DNA of 64,000 nt from Cupriavidus oxalaticus (GCF_004768545.1 NZ_CP038635.1:682001-746000); one strand, 5' to 3'; shown: positions 55,001 to 63,214, counted from the first letter of the stretch. A program made the numbers and translations. The notes: a model not told the origin generated them from the sequence alone.

Positions 55001-58000
55001 GCTGCGCGTGGCGCACACGCTGCAGGGCAGTGCCTCGACCGTGGGGCTGGAGCCGGTGCGCGAGATCGCCGAAGCGCTGGAAGGACTGCTGCTGCAGCTG
55101 GGCTCGCACCCGGTGGCGATGCATCCGGGCGACTTCCGCCTGCTGGAGCAGGCGGTTGAACGGCTGCGCGGCATGCTGCACCAGTTTGCCGCCGGCGTGT
55201 GGCCGCAAGCCGACGCCGGCCTGCGCCGCAGCCTGGTGGAATTCGGCGAACGCGCCTTGCTGCGCCCGCGCGTGGCCGTGCCCGCAGCGTCCGCGCCGGT
55301 GGATGACATGGCGCAGCTTTATGGCCAGCCGCCGCACGGGGACGACGAAGTGCCGCTGGTGGCTGAGCCCGCGCCTGCGCCGGCCCAGCCCGCGCCGCCT
55401 GCGCAGCATGATGCCGTGGTGATCGCGCTGCCGACTTCGCACCGGCCGCCGGTCGCGGTGGCGGCCGGCGACGCTGCGGCCCGCGCGTCTGACGCCGCGC
55501 CTGACCCGGCGCTGGTCCAGATATTCCTCGAGGAAGCCCAGGGCACGCTGCCCGAACTCGGCAAGCTGGTGCGCACCTGGGAAGCGGCGCCGGCGGACAC
55601 GCGCCACGGCGGACTGGTGCTGCGCGCGTTGCATACGCTCAAGGGCAGTGCGCGCATGGCGGGCGCGATGGCGCTGGGGCAGGCCGCGCACGAGATGGAG
55701 ACGCTGCTCGATGCCAGCCTGCGCGCGCAGGCCGGGCAGGGCGCCGGGCCGCAGCTGTTCGCGCGCCTCTACGCCTGGTACGACCGCATCCTCGCGCACG
55801 CCGAAGCGCTGCAGGCCGGACGCCTGCTGCCCGCCGACGACCCCGATGTGATCAACGGCCTCAGCGTGTCGCCGCAGGATGAGGCGGAACCCGCTGCCGA
55901 AGCGCACCCTGAAGCGGCCCTGGATCCTGCCGCCGACGTTGCCGGTGCGGGCTCCATGCTGCCGGTCATGCCCGGGCCCGCGGACGTGATGGTGCCGATG
56001 CCGCCCACCGGGCTCACGCCGGCCGCCGAGCCGCAGCGTGCGCTGGTGCGCGTGCAGGCGCGCGCGCTCGATACGCTGATCAACGAGGCGGGTGAAGTCG
56101 GCGCGACGCGCGCGCGGCTCGACAGCGAACTCGACGCGATGCGCACCTACCTGGGCGAACTCAACGACAACGTGGCGCGCCTGCGCGGCCAGTTGCGCGA
56201 GATCGAGATCCAGGCCGAATCGCAGATGGCGTCGCGCATCGCCGACGCGCAGCACAAGCAGGAGTTCGACCCGCTCGAGTTCGACCGCTTCACCCGCTTC
56301 CAGGAACTGACGCGGATGATGGCCGAATCGGTCAACGACGTGGCCACCGTCGAGCAGAACCTGCAGCGCGGCTTCGACCGCGCCGCCGGCGACCTGGCCG
56401 CACAGGCGCGGCTGACGCGCGGGCTGCAGCGCAGCCTGATGCAGGCGCGCATGGTGCAGTTCGACGCGCTGGCCGAGCGCCTGTACCGCGTGGCGCGCCA
56501 GGCCGCCGCGGAGACCGGCAAGGAAGTGCGGCTGCTGATCAAGGGCGGCACGGTGGAGATCGACCGCTCCGTGCTGGACCGCATGGCCGGCCCGATCGAA
56601 CACCTGATCCGCAACGCGGTGGTGCACGGGATCGAGCCCGCGCCGCAACGCCGCGCCGCCGGCAAGCCCGCCACGGGCGCGCTGACGCTCGAGGTGCAGC
56701 AGGAAGGCAACGAAGTGGTGCTGCACTTCGTCGACGACGGCAACGGGCTGGACCTGGCGCGCATCCGTGCGCGCGCGGTCGAGCGCCGCCTGCTCGCGCC
56801 GGACGACGACGCCGGCGAGGCACGCCTGACCGAGATGATCTTCACCCCCGGCTTTTCCACGGCGGACACGGTTTCCGAGCTCGCCGGGCGCGGCGTCGGC
56901 ATGGACGTGGTGCGCGCCGAGACCGTGGCGCTGGGCGGCCGCATCACGCTGGCCTCGAAGGCCGGGCAGGGCACCACCTTTACCGTGCACCTGCCGCTGA
57001 CCACGGCCATCACGCAGGTGCTGGTGTTCTCGCTGGGCGCGCGGCGCTATGCCGTACCCAGCGGCATGATCGACCAGGTGCAGCAGCTGCGCGCGCCGGC
57101 GCTGGTGGAGGCCTACAACCAGGGACGCTTCGCCGTGGCCGGCGCCGAGGTGCCGTTCTTCTATTTCGGCGCGCTGCTGGAAGAGGGCAACGGCGTGGCA
57201 GCCGGCCGCAAGTACTCGCCGGTGGTGCTGGTGCGCAGCGGCGCCGAACGTGTCGCCGTGCACGTGGACGAGGTGGTCGGCAACCGCGAAGTGGTGGTCA
57301 AGCACATCGGGCCGCAGCTGGCGCGGCTGGAAGGCATTGCCGGCGCGACCACGCTCGGCGACGGCGAGATCGTGCTGATCTACAACCCGGTGGTGCTGGC
57401 GCAGCGGCTGCTGCGCGAGCGCGGCCAGCCCGCGCCGCAGCAGGTGGTTCCCGCGGAGTCCGCGCCGGACTTGGCGCCGCAGTTGGCGCCGCAGTTGGCG
57501 CAACCGGTGGCCGGGCCGCTGGGCGCGGTCGCCGAACTGGCCGGCGACGGCAGCGCCGCGCCGGTGCGGGGCCTGGCGCTGCAGCCCACGGTGATGGTGG
57601 TTGACGATTCGCTGACCGTGCGCAAGGCGACCCAGCGTCTGCTCGGCCGCGCCGGCTACCAGGTGGTGCTGGCGCGCGACGGCGTGGATGCGCTCAAGCA
57701 GCTGCAGGACGTGATGCCGGATGCGATGCTGGTGGACATCGAGATGCCGAACATGGACGGCTTTGACCTGACCCGTAACGTGCGGTCCGACTCGCGTACC
57801 GCGCACATGCCGCTGGTGATGATCACCTCGCGCACGGCGGACAAGCATCGCCGCTATGCGGAGGAGATCGGCGTCAACGTCTACCTCGGCAAGCCGTATA
57901 ACGAAGACCACCTGCTGGCCACGCTGCAGCGCCTGCTGGGCGCGCGCGCTGCGGGGACGGCGGCATCGGTGGCGCAGATGCTGGGCGAGGGGCCGCCCGC

Positions 58001-58004
58001 CTGA
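52020..58004 (+). CDS. pilL: PilL/ChpA hybrid histidine kinase of the type IV pilus chemosensory system
   Basis: This 1994-residue hybrid kinase is PilL/ChpA. The first 750 residues are helical, with degenerate Hpt-like folds. Three Hpt domains with phosphorylatable His follow: His807 (FHTLKGSSRM), His999 (AHTLQGSAS) and His1205 (LHTLKGSARM). A CheA-type dimerisation and ATPase core carries the N box HLIRNAVVHG (Asn1532), VDDGNGLDL and AGRGVGMDVV. A CheW domain (about 1665-1800) and a C-terminal receiver (VVDDSLTVRK, acidic Asp1862, phospho-acceptor Asp1906) complete it. It is smaller than Pseudomonas ChpA (about 2470 residues). No pilK or chpB follows. The start ATG lies 139 bp after pilJ. 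Confidence 0.96.
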   Translation: MSMNFPLPSEAADANASLPAPAMPEPEAAPLPASATTAAPADAGGAARDLSGLAWLAPSLRGALEDAAAELGHYVDEIRQAPEALGARDTTSLRLAGQHLHQAAGAVHIVGLRGTDPYCQALRRLLEAIDAGQLAADAQALAVFRAGVQALAEYVDDLMAGDDEAPLRLFQPYAGVLAQLREERVHPADLWLDELQMLPGMLLPARSPAAITRARQQFEATLLKAMRLPAACQDPALLREAWLPLHAALDEVRANEQEPRRAADHPDRDVWHVLGLVFRALAYGLLPSDLLAKRFAGRANLLLRQYQQGHVRVPQALLNDAVFLLVCTGLAKTAAADAVQADGAAAARSVIARTLAAFRLDAAHAVADADFRLRYYGWLDPIDTRNLQQAAAGLEQAAAGDQAGWETALAALAEAAQPLGQPPLQRCLSQAAVSAAGPDWERSRAAALGATGIALFLARALALPWRVHGQSAHPAAARFAAQCEALADCLHQSLSDPAVGAPAWLASMVDDARAQALRGEAVAQLRAHLDSGESWLDSYDRNAARADGAGHLRDARQAFAALGNTLERLQASPALPAALAGDAGRAMAAVQAVNERLAAVGDASHASDAALRTELLAAVAAELGTVHAFADALEFGRARRQDIPAEVAAADDGRAFQHPLAAARDAAAEALHAGPMPDAPQVQRLRAALQALADQAAIDDNAPLRRRAADATTQCNAWLAGSDDAAGRLMLALADAAGEPEPAPLPAAAAEPALPAAGDSAAVDAELLDIFLNEADEVLGGIAGDLNAGVDALGDADTLSRVRRAFHTLKGSSRMVGLHRYGEAAWAVEQVMNLWIAEARAPAPALLSLLRRAHAELSVWVAQLHRDAAAAHDIAPLVATAEAVRDGGLATADEAVPAEPSIPEEAPRAASADDSQPGAAAPQDTPADDDNVIPFRLAGGLSSDEDNYKVIGPVRIGLALYNVYLQEADDLLRQFATDVSEWRHEDHPCPSELALRVAHTLQGSASTVGLEPVREIAEALEGLLLQLGSHPVAMHPGDFRLLEQAVERLRGMLHQFAAGVWPQADAGLRRSLVEFGERALLRPRVAVPAASAPVDDMAQLYGQPPHGDDEVPLVAEPAPAPAQPAPPAQHDAVVIALPTSHRPPVAVAAGDAAARASDAAPDPALVQIFLEEAQGTLPELGKLVRTWEAAPADTRHGGLVLRALHTLKGSARMAGAMALGQAAHEMETLLDASLRAQAGQGAGPQLFARLYAWYDRILAHAEALQAGRLLPADDPDVINGLSVSPQDEAEPAAEAHPEAALDPAADVAGAGSMLPVMPGPADVMVPMPPTGLTPAAEPQRALVRVQARALDTLINEAGEVGATRARLDSELDAMRTYLGELNDNVARLRGQLREIEIQAESQMASRIADAQHKQEFDPLEFDRFTRFQELTRMMAESVNDVATVEQNLQRGFDRAAGDLAAQARLTRGLQRSLMQARMVQFDALAERLYRVARQAAAETGKEVRLLIKGGTVEIDRSVLDRMAGPIEHLIRNAVVHGIEPAPQRRAAGKPATGALTLEVQQEGNEVVLHFVDDGNGLDLARIRARAVERRLLAPDDDAGEARLTEMIFTPGFSTADTVSELAGRGVGMDVVRAETVALGGRITLASKAGQGTTFTVHLPLTTAITQVLVFSLGARRYAVPSGMIDQVQQLRAPALVEAYNQGRFAVAGAEVPFFYFGALLEEGNGVAAGRKYSPVVLVRSGAERVAVHVDEVVGNREVVVKHIGPQLARLEGIAGATTLGDGEIVLIYNPVVLAQRLLRERGQPAPQQVVPAESAPDLAPQLAPQLAQPVAGPLGAVAELAGDGSAAPVRGLALQPTVMVVDDSLTVRKATQRLLGRAGYQVVLARDGVDALKQLQDVMPDAMLVDIEMPNMDGFDLTRNVRSDSRTAHMPLVMITSRTADKHRRYAEEIGVNVYLGKPYNEDHLLATLQRLLGARAAGTAASVAQMLGEGPPA
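57471..57502 (+). repeat. 12-bp repeat in the PilL linker
   Basis: TTGGCGCCGCAG is repeated twice and followed by a partial third unit. It encodes repeated LAPQ in the linker between the CheW and receiver domains, so copy changes would stay in frame. Confidence 0.85.
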
Positions 58005-58011
58005 GTGTTTG

Positions 58012-58040
58012 CTCCCTTCTCCCGCTTGCGGGAGAGGGAG
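58012..58040. repeat. Palindromic element after pilL (REP-like)
   Basis: CTCCC-T-TCTCCC pairs with GGGAGAGGGAG around a GCTTGC loop. Sequences of this type are dispersed in high-GC proteobacterial genomes. It lies 8 bp after the pilL stop and may help end or stabilise its transcript. Confidence 0.6.
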
Positions 58041-58085
58041 ACCACCGTCAGTTTGCGTAAGGCATTCGGCAAAAAGCATCCCGCC

Positions 58086-58120
58086 AAAAGAAAAAGCGCG
58101 GCATCGCAAGACGCCGCGCT
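58086..58120 (-). terminator. Terminator of the Pro/Ala-rich protein gene
   Basis: On the minus strand an 8-bp stem AGCGCGGC/GCCGCGCT around a 10-base loop is followed by TTTTTCTTTT, about 50 bp after the stop at 58169. Confidence 0.85.
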
Positions 58121-58168
58121 GTTCCTCTCCTCCAACAACGCCGCGTCGCGGCGCTGCCACCCTGAAAC

Positions 58169-58987
58169 CTACCAGCGCATCTGGTTGTTGCGCCCGCCGG
58201 TGCTCACCGTGGCCGTCTTGGTACGGCCCTGGTAAGTCGCCCGCACGCTGTACGTGCCGCTCGGCGCCCTCAGCAGGCAGCGCGGCCCGTCGGCGACAAA
58301 GCTCGCCACTTCCTTGTTGCCGCGCATCAGCTTCACGTCGACATCGGACAGGTACTCGCCGCGATCGCCCTGGGTAAACAGCAGGCTCATGTTGAAGTTG
58401 CGTGCCAGCCGTTGCAGCGCGACCTGCTCGTCCTCGGCGACGCCGCCGCAGATATAGGTCACCGGTCCCGCGGTACGCTGCACCATGGCGTCCCGTGGCG
58501 GCGGAGGCGGCGGCGTGGTCAGCGGCGGGCGTGGCTGGGCCGCGGTCGGCGGCGGAGCGGGCACGGCAGGTGCGGCGCCGCCCGGTGCCGGTGCCGGCGA
58601 GGCCGTTGGCGGCGGGGCTGCAGTACCCGGTGCCGGTGCCGGCGGCGCAGGCTGGGCCACTGGCGGCGGCATGGTGGTGGGCTGCTGCGTCGCGGGCGGG
58701 CTCACGCCCGGCGTTGGCGCGATGGCACCAGCCGGGGCAGGGGCGGTCGCTGCCGGAGCAGCCGGTGCCGGAGCAGTAGCTGCCGGAGCTGGCGCAGGCG
58801 TGGCGGATGCGGGCGCGGCTTCGACCACGGGTGCCTGGGCATGGCTGGCCGCCGGGACAAGGGCCAGCAGCGCGACCACGCCGGCGCTGAGCGCGATCAC
58901 AAGGCGCTTGACGCGAGTGCGGCGTGCGAGCCGCGCTTCGACGCGCTTCAGTGACTGGGTAGGGGCAAACGGGGGCAGGTGCGGCAT
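58169..58987 (-). CDS. Exported or membrane-anchored Pro/Ala-rich protein of unknown function
   Basis: This 272-residue protein has a basic N-terminus and a hydrophobic segment (about 30-47, VIALSAGVVALLALVPAA) that is a signal peptide or anchor. A 130-residue Pro/Ala/Thr-rich spacer follows, then a folded C-terminal part of about 95 residues with ICGGVAEDEQVALQRLARNFNMSLLFTQGDRGEYLSDVDV and a strand pattern VRATYQGRTKTATVSTGG. The last part resembles carboxypeptidase-regulatory-like or other small beta domains, but I do not recognise a named family. Two Cys may form a disulfide. AGGAGG 7 bp before the ATG supports the start. The layout suggests a spacer crossing the cell wall. Confidence 0.8.
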   Translation of the reverse strand: MPHLPPFAPTQSLKRVEARLARRTRVKRLVIALSAGVVALLALVPAASHAQAPVVEAAPASATPAPAPAATAPAPAAPAATAPAPAGAIAPTPGVSPPATQQPTTMPPPVAQPAPPAPAPGTAAPPPTASPAPAPGGAAPAVPAPPPTAAQPRPPLTTPPPPPPRDAMVQRTAGPVTYICGGVAEDEQVALQRLARNFNMSLLFTQGDRGEYLSDVDVKLMRGNKEVASFVADGPRCLLRAPSGTYSVRATYQGRTKTATVSTGGRNNQMRW

Positions 58988-59177
58988 CGTGGCCTCCTTG
59001 GCAATCTTCAGGATTCACGTGCCCGGAGGACCCCGTGTGGATCACTCCGGGTGTCTTCCTTTCCATGCTAGGGCGCAAGCCGGGGCCACACTGCCGGGTG
59101 TGGTCCTACATCGGCGTCAGCGGATGGCGCATCGTCGCCGCACGAGCGCCGCGCCAGGCACTTGCGCAGATCCCATG

Positions 59178-59212
59178 AAAAAACGGCGCTTTCCTTGCCG
59201 GAAAGCGCCGTT
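59178..59212 (-). terminator. Terminator of the dehydrogenase/MFS operon
   Basis: A perfect 13-bp stem (AACGGCGCTTTCC with its complement, 5-base loop) is followed on the minus strand by six T. It lies 25 bp after the MFS stop. Confidence 0.95.
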
Positions 59213-59236
59213 GCAGGCTACCCGCGACGCCCTTGC

Positions 59237-60544
59237 CTACCTGCGGCTCACCAGCCGGGCCGGGACCGACAGCGTCAGCGCCGCGCCTACCACCAGGCAC
59301 GCGGCCAGCAGGTACATGCCGGAGTCCGTGCTCCTGGTCAGGTCCTTGAGCCAGCCCACCGCATACGGGCTGAGAAAGCCGGCGAGGTTTCCCAGCGAGT
59401 TGATCAGCGCAATGCCCGCGGCCGCGCCGGTGCCGGCCAGGAACGACGTGGGCAGGCTCCAGAACAGCGGCAACGTGGTCAGGATGCCGATGGTGGCCAG
59501 CGTCAGCGCGAACATGGCCAGCGTGGTATCGGTGGCCCAATGCACCGACAGCAGCAGGCCGAACGCGCCGAGCAGCGCCGGGATTGCGATATGCCAGCGC
59601 CGTTCGCCGCTGCGGTCGGCGCTGTGCGCCACCAGCACCATGCCGATCACCGCGCAGCCATACGGGATCGCGGTCAGCAGGCCGATGTCGAGCGCGCTCT
59701 TCACGCCGGTCTGCTTGATGATGGTCGGCAGCCAGAAGCTGACGCCGTACAGGCCCATGACGAAGCAGAAGTAGATCGCGCTCATCAGCCAGACGCGCGG
59801 GCTGAACATCACGGTGCGGATCGGCGGGTCTTCCTTGTGCGCGTCTTCAGCGGCGATGTTGCGCTCGAGCAGCGCCTTTTCCTCGCCTGTCAGCCACTTG
59901 GCGTGCGCGATGCGGTCATCCAGGTAGGCCAGCACCCACAGCCCCACCAGGATCGACGGCACGCCTTCCAGCAGGAACATCCACTGCCAGCCCGACCAGC
60001 CGTTGTGGCCGTCGAACGACTGCATGATCCACCCCGACAGCGGGCCGCCGATCACGCCCGACAGCGCGATCGCGGTCATGAAGAAGGTGGTGGTGCGCCC
60101 GCGCCGGTTGGCCGGGTACCAGTAGGTCAGGTACAGGATGATGCCGGGGAAGAAGCCGGCCTCGGCAATGCCAAGCAGGAAGCGCAGCACGTAGAACATG
60201 GTCGGCGTGGTGACGAACATCATCGCCGCCGAGATCGCGCCCCAGGTGATCATGATGCGCGCGATCCAGATGCGCGCGCCCACCTTGTGCAGGATCACGT
60301 TGCTGGGCACTTCGAACAGGAAGTAGCCGATAAAGAAGATGCCTGCGCCCAGCCCGTAGATCGTCTCGCTGAATTTCAGGTCGTTGAGCATCTGCAGCTT
60401 GGCGAAGCCGACGTTGACCCGGTCCAGGTAGGCCACCACGTAGCACAGCAGCAGGAAAGGCACCAGGCGCCAGCTCACCTTGCGGTAGGTGGCATCTTCA
60501 AAGGCGGCGTCGCCGACGCCGGGGGTTACTGCGGTCGTTGTCAT
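59237..60544 (-). CDS. MFS transporter of the anion:cation symporter (ACS) family
   Basis: This 435-residue twelve-helix transporter fits the ACS family of MFS importers (phthalate, tartrate, glucarate, galactonate permeases). Typical pieces are YRKVSWRLVPFLLLCYVVAYLDRVNVGFAKL, GYFLFEVPSNVILHKVGAR and AEAGFFPGIILYLTYWYP. The substrate is an organic anion or sugar acid that cannot be named. It is the last gene of the operon after the SDR dehydrogenase (78-bp gap), suggesting it brings in the substrate or precursor the two dehydrogenases oxidise. A strong terminator follows. The ATG at 60544 is the natural start. Confidence 0.93.
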   Translation of the reverse strand: MTTTAVTPGVGDAAFEDATYRKVSWRLVPFLLLCYVVAYLDRVNVGFAKLQMLNDLKFSETIYGLGAGIFFIGYFLFEVPSNVILHKVGARIWIARIMITWGAISAAMMFVTTPTMFYVLRFLLGIAEAGFFPGIILYLTYWYPANRRGRTTTFFMTAIALSGVIGGPLSGWIMQSFDGHNGWSGWQWMFLLEGVPSILVGLWVLAYLDDRIAHAKWLTGEEKALLERNIAAEDAHKEDPPIRTVMFSPRVWLMSAIYFCFVMGLYGVSFWLPTIIKQTGVKSALDIGLLTAIPYGCAVIGMVLVAHSADRSGERRWHIAIPALLGAFGLLLSVHWATDTTLAMFALTLATIGILTTLPLFWSLPTSFLAGTGAAAGIALINSLGNLAGFLSPYAVGWLKDLTRSTDSGMYLLAACLVVGAALTLSVPARLVSRR

Positions 60545-60622
60545 GCCGTCTCCTGAGGATGTTTGCGTTCTTGCGACGCGGTACAGCGGTGTTACGACAA
60601 GGAAATGCCGGTGAAGCAGGGC

Positions 60623-61381
60623 TCAGACGCAGCGCCCGCCGTCGACTTCGATGCAGGTGCCGGTGATGAAGGCGGCTTCGTCGGAAGCCAGGTAGAGGCA
60701 GGCATTGGCCACGTCCTGCGGCGTCGACATGCGCCCCATCGGGATGGTGGCGAGGAACTTCGCGCGGTTCTCGGGCGTGTCGGGCATGCCCATGAATTCT
60801 TCAAGCAGCGCGGTGGCGCCGATCACCGGGTTGACGCAGTTGACGCGGATATTGTCCTTGCCCAGCTCGGCCGCCATGGCCTTGCTGGCGGTGATGACCG
60901 CGCCCTTGCTGCCGTTGTACCAGACCAGCCCAGGCCGCGGGCGGATGCCGGCGGTGGAGGCGATATTGACGAACACGCCGCCGCCGCGCTGGCGGAAGTG
61001 CGGGATGAAGGCGCGCGCCGACCAGTAGATGCTTTTGACGTTGACCGCATAGACGCGGTCGAACTCATCCTCGGTGACGTCGAGGATGGGCTTGTTGCGA
61101 TGGGTGGTGCCGGCGTTGTTGACGACGATATGCACGTCGCCGAAGGCGGCCAGCGCGGCCTCGCGCATGGCCTCGGTATCGTCGCCGCGCGAGACGTCGG
61201 CGCGCACCGCGCGCGCCTGGCCGCCGGCCTCGCGGATCGCCGCGGCCACGCGCTCGGCGCCGTCTTCGCGCAGGTCGGCCACCAGCACGCTGGCGCCCTC
61301 GCGGGCGAAGGTATGGGCGATGCCTTCGCCGAAGCCGGAACCGCCGCCGGTGACGATCGCTACCTTGTTGGCCAGTCTCAT
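60623..61381 (-). CDS. SDR-family NAD(P)-dependent dehydrogenase
   Basis: This 252-residue protein is a classical short-chain dehydrogenase/reductase. The cofactor motif TGGGSGFGEGIA is near residue 11, NNAG appears in IVVNNAGTT, the active site has Ser in IASTAG and YNGSK for the YxxxK pair, and GTCIEVDGG ends the chain. Asp in VLVADLRE after strand 2 suggests NAD preference. The substrate is unknown, probably an alcohol or polyol matching the neighbouring aldehyde dehydrogenase. It starts 63 bp after the small membrane protein gene. A ribosome site (GGAGACAAGCG) supports the ATG. Confidence 0.94.
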   Translation of the reverse strand: MRLANKVAIVTGGGSGFGEGIAHTFAREGASVLVADLREDGAERVAAAIREAGGQARAVRADVSRGDDTEAMREAALAAFGDVHIVVNNAGTTHRNKPILDVTEDEFDRVYAVNVKSIYWSARAFIPHFRQRGGGVFVNIASTAGIRPRPGLVWYNGSKGAVITASKAMAAELGKDNIRVNCVNPVIGATALLEEFMGMPDTPENRAKFLATIPMGRMSTPQDVANACLYLASDEAAFITGTCIEVDGGRCV

Positions 61382-61444
61382 CGCTTGTCTCCTTGTGTTG
61401 TGATTTTCGGTGATCGGTGCGGGGAATCGTTCAGTGCGGCGATA

Positions 61445-61687
61445 TCAATGCGAAAACGGCCCCCGCCCGCGCAACGCATTCGCGACCATCATCACCGCCA
61501 GCAAAAACGGCAGCGCCACATACAGGCACCAGTGCACGCGGTCGCCCACCACATCGCCCCACTTGCGCTTGAACACCTGCAGCCGCGGCATGCCGGAGGG
61601 ATTGGTGGCGCGCTTGTTCCGCACGTGCCACGCCATCCAGAAAAAGAAGATGGCAAATGCGACGGAAAGGAAATTGATGTTACCCAT
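61445..61687 (-). CDS. Small two-helix membrane protein in the dehydrogenase operon
   Basis: This 80-residue protein has two hydrophobic segments (about 6-20, LSVAFAIFFFWMAWH, and 54-70, CLYVALPFLLAVMMV) separated by a basic loop with RNKRATNPSGMPRLQVFKRKWG. I do not recognise a family. Its ATG lies inside the last codons of the aldehyde dehydrogenase gene, overlapping it by 8 bp, so it is almost surely translated by coupling. It may be an accessory subunit of the transporter or a membrane anchor for the dehydrogenases. Its presence in the operon argues that it is a real gene despite its size. Confidence 0.8.
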   Translation of the reverse strand: MGNINFLSVAFAIFFFWMAWHVRNKRATNPSGMPRLQVFKRKWGDVVGDRVHWCLYVALPFLLAVMMVANALRGRGPFSH

Positions 61688-63116
61688 GTTGGATGGCGAT
61701 GGTTTTCAGTGTGGTGAATCCGTACAGCGCCTCGAAGCCCTTTTCGCGGCCGTAGCCGGACTGGCCGCTGCCGCCGAAGGGCAGCTCAACGCCGCCGCCG
61801 GCACCGTAGTTGTTGATAAAGACCTGGCCCGCGCGCAGCTTGTGCGCCAGGCGCAGCTGGCGTCCGCCGTCGCGGGTCCAGACGCCGGCGACCAGGCCGT
61901 AGGGCGTGCCGTTGGCCAGCGCGATGGCTTCGGCCTCGGTGTCGAAGGGCATGGCCGCCAGCAGCGGGCCGAACACTTCTTCCTGTGCCAGCCGATGCGC
62001 GGGCGGCACATCGCGGAACAGCATCGGCACCTGGTAGTAGCCGGCCTCGGGCGCCTCGGCCACGATCTGGCCCTGCGCCATCACCGCCACGCCGGCGTGC
62101 TGCGCGTCGGAGACGAAGTCCCACACGCGCTGCTGCTGCTTGCGGCTGATCAGCGGGCCGCATTCGAGGTCGAGTTCGGCCGGGCCCACGCGCAGCGACT
62201 CGAACACCGAGGCAATGCGGTCGAGCAGCGCGTTATAGACCGGGCGCTCCACCAGCAGGCGGCTGCCGGCCGAGCAGGTCTGGCCGGCGTTCTGCACGAT
62301 GCCGTTGACCACCACCGGCACCAGCGCATCGATGTCGGCATCGGCAAACACGATCTGCGGCGACTTGCCGCCCAGTTCCAGCGTGACCGGCACGTGGTTC
62401 TCGGCGGCCAGCTGCGACACCAGCTTGCCGGTCTGCGGCGAGCCGGTGAACGAGATGTGGTGGATGCCGGGATGGCGCGCCAGCGCGGCGCCGGCTTCGT
62501 GGCCGTAGCCGGTGATGATATTGAGTGCGCCTTCGGGCAGGCCGGCCTCGGCGGCGATCTCGGCCACGCGCAGCAGCGACAGGCAGGCGTCCTCGGCCGG
62601 CTTGACCACGCAGGCATTGCCGGCAGCCAGCGCCGCGCCCACGCTGCGGCCGAAGATCTGCAGCGGGTAGTTCCACGGGATGATGTGGCCGGTCACGCCG
62701 TGCGGCTCGCGCACCGTCAGCACGGTGTAGCCGGGGTTGTAGGGGATGGTCTGGCCGTGCAGCTTGTCGACCGCGCCGGCGTAGAACTCGAAGTAGCGCG
62801 CCACCGCGCGGGCGTCCGCGCGGGCCTGGCGCAGCGGCTTGCCGGTATCGCGCGCTTCCAGCGCGGCCAGTTCCTCTTCATGCGCGATCAGCGCCACGGC
62901 GACGCGGTTGAGCAGGCGCACGCGCTCGGCCGGGGCCATCTGGCCCCAGGCGCCCTCGGCGGCCTGGCGCGCGGCGTGGACCGCAACGTTGACGTCGGTG
63001 GCGTTGCCGCGGGCGATCTCGGCGAAGGGCTCGCCGTTGGACGGGTCGAACACCTTGATGCGCAGGCCGTTGTCCGGCGCGATCAGGCGGTTGGCAACAA
63101 AGTGCTGGGCATGCAT
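61680..63116 (-). CDS. NAD(P)-dependent aldehyde dehydrogenase
   Basis: This 478-residue cytosolic enzyme belongs to the aldehyde dehydrogenase superfamily. The catalytic Cys281 lies in NAGQTCSAGSRLLV and the general base Glu247 in VTLELGGKSPQ. VTGHIIPWNYPLQIFGR holds the conserved Asn and Trp, and the C-terminal FGGSGQSGYGREKGFEAL is normal. Substrate is not obvious. It is the first gene of an operon with a small membrane protein, an SDR dehydrogenase and an MFS transporter; together they would import a compound and oxidise it stepwise through alcohol and aldehyde to acid. A 22-bp palindrome 77 bp before its ATG is a candidate operator. Confidence 0.95.
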   Translation of the reverse strand: MHAQHFVANRLIAPDNGLRIKVFDPSNGEPFAEIARGNATDVNVAVHAARQAAEGAWGQMAPAERVRLLNRVAVALIAHEEELAALEARDTGKPLRQARADARAVARYFEFYAGAVDKLHGQTIPYNPGYTVLTVREPHGVTGHIIPWNYPLQIFGRSVGAALAAGNACVVKPAEDACLSLLRVAEIAAEAGLPEGALNIITGYGHEAGAALARHPGIHHISFTGSPQTGKLVSQLAAENHVPVTLELGGKSPQIVFADADIDALVPVVVNGIVQNAGQTCSAGSRLLVERPVYNALLDRIASVFESLRVGPAELDLECGPLISRKQQQRVWDFVSDAQHAGVAVMAQGQIVAEAPEAGYYQVPMLFRDVPPAHRLAQEEVFGPLLAAMPFDTEAEAIALANGTPYGLVAGVWTRDGGRQLRLAHKLRAGQVFINNYGAGGGVELPFGGSGQSGYGREKGFEALYGFTTLKTIAIQHG

Positions 63117-63192
63117 GGGTGGCTCCGGCGCAGCACGAAGGCTGCGGCTATTCAGTGTCGGCTGAAGAATGCGCCATTATCGCGCACGCGGG

Positions 63193-63214
63193 CGTCGCTG
63201 CAACGCGTTGCAGC
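63193..63214. promoter_or_regulatory. Perfect 22-bp palindrome, candidate LacI-type operator
   Basis: Each 11-bp arm reads TCGCTGCAACG, with its exact complement following directly. The centre GCAACGCGTTGC, with CG in the middle, is the style of LacI/GalR-family operators. It lies 77 bp before the aldehyde dehydrogenase start. No LacI-type gene is in the window. Confidence 0.7.

Noticed and set aside
53742..59078. A 1778-codon open frame antisense to pilL
   Set aside because: Low-complexity Arg/His/Gln composition and no family match; the plus-strand frame is clearly PilL.
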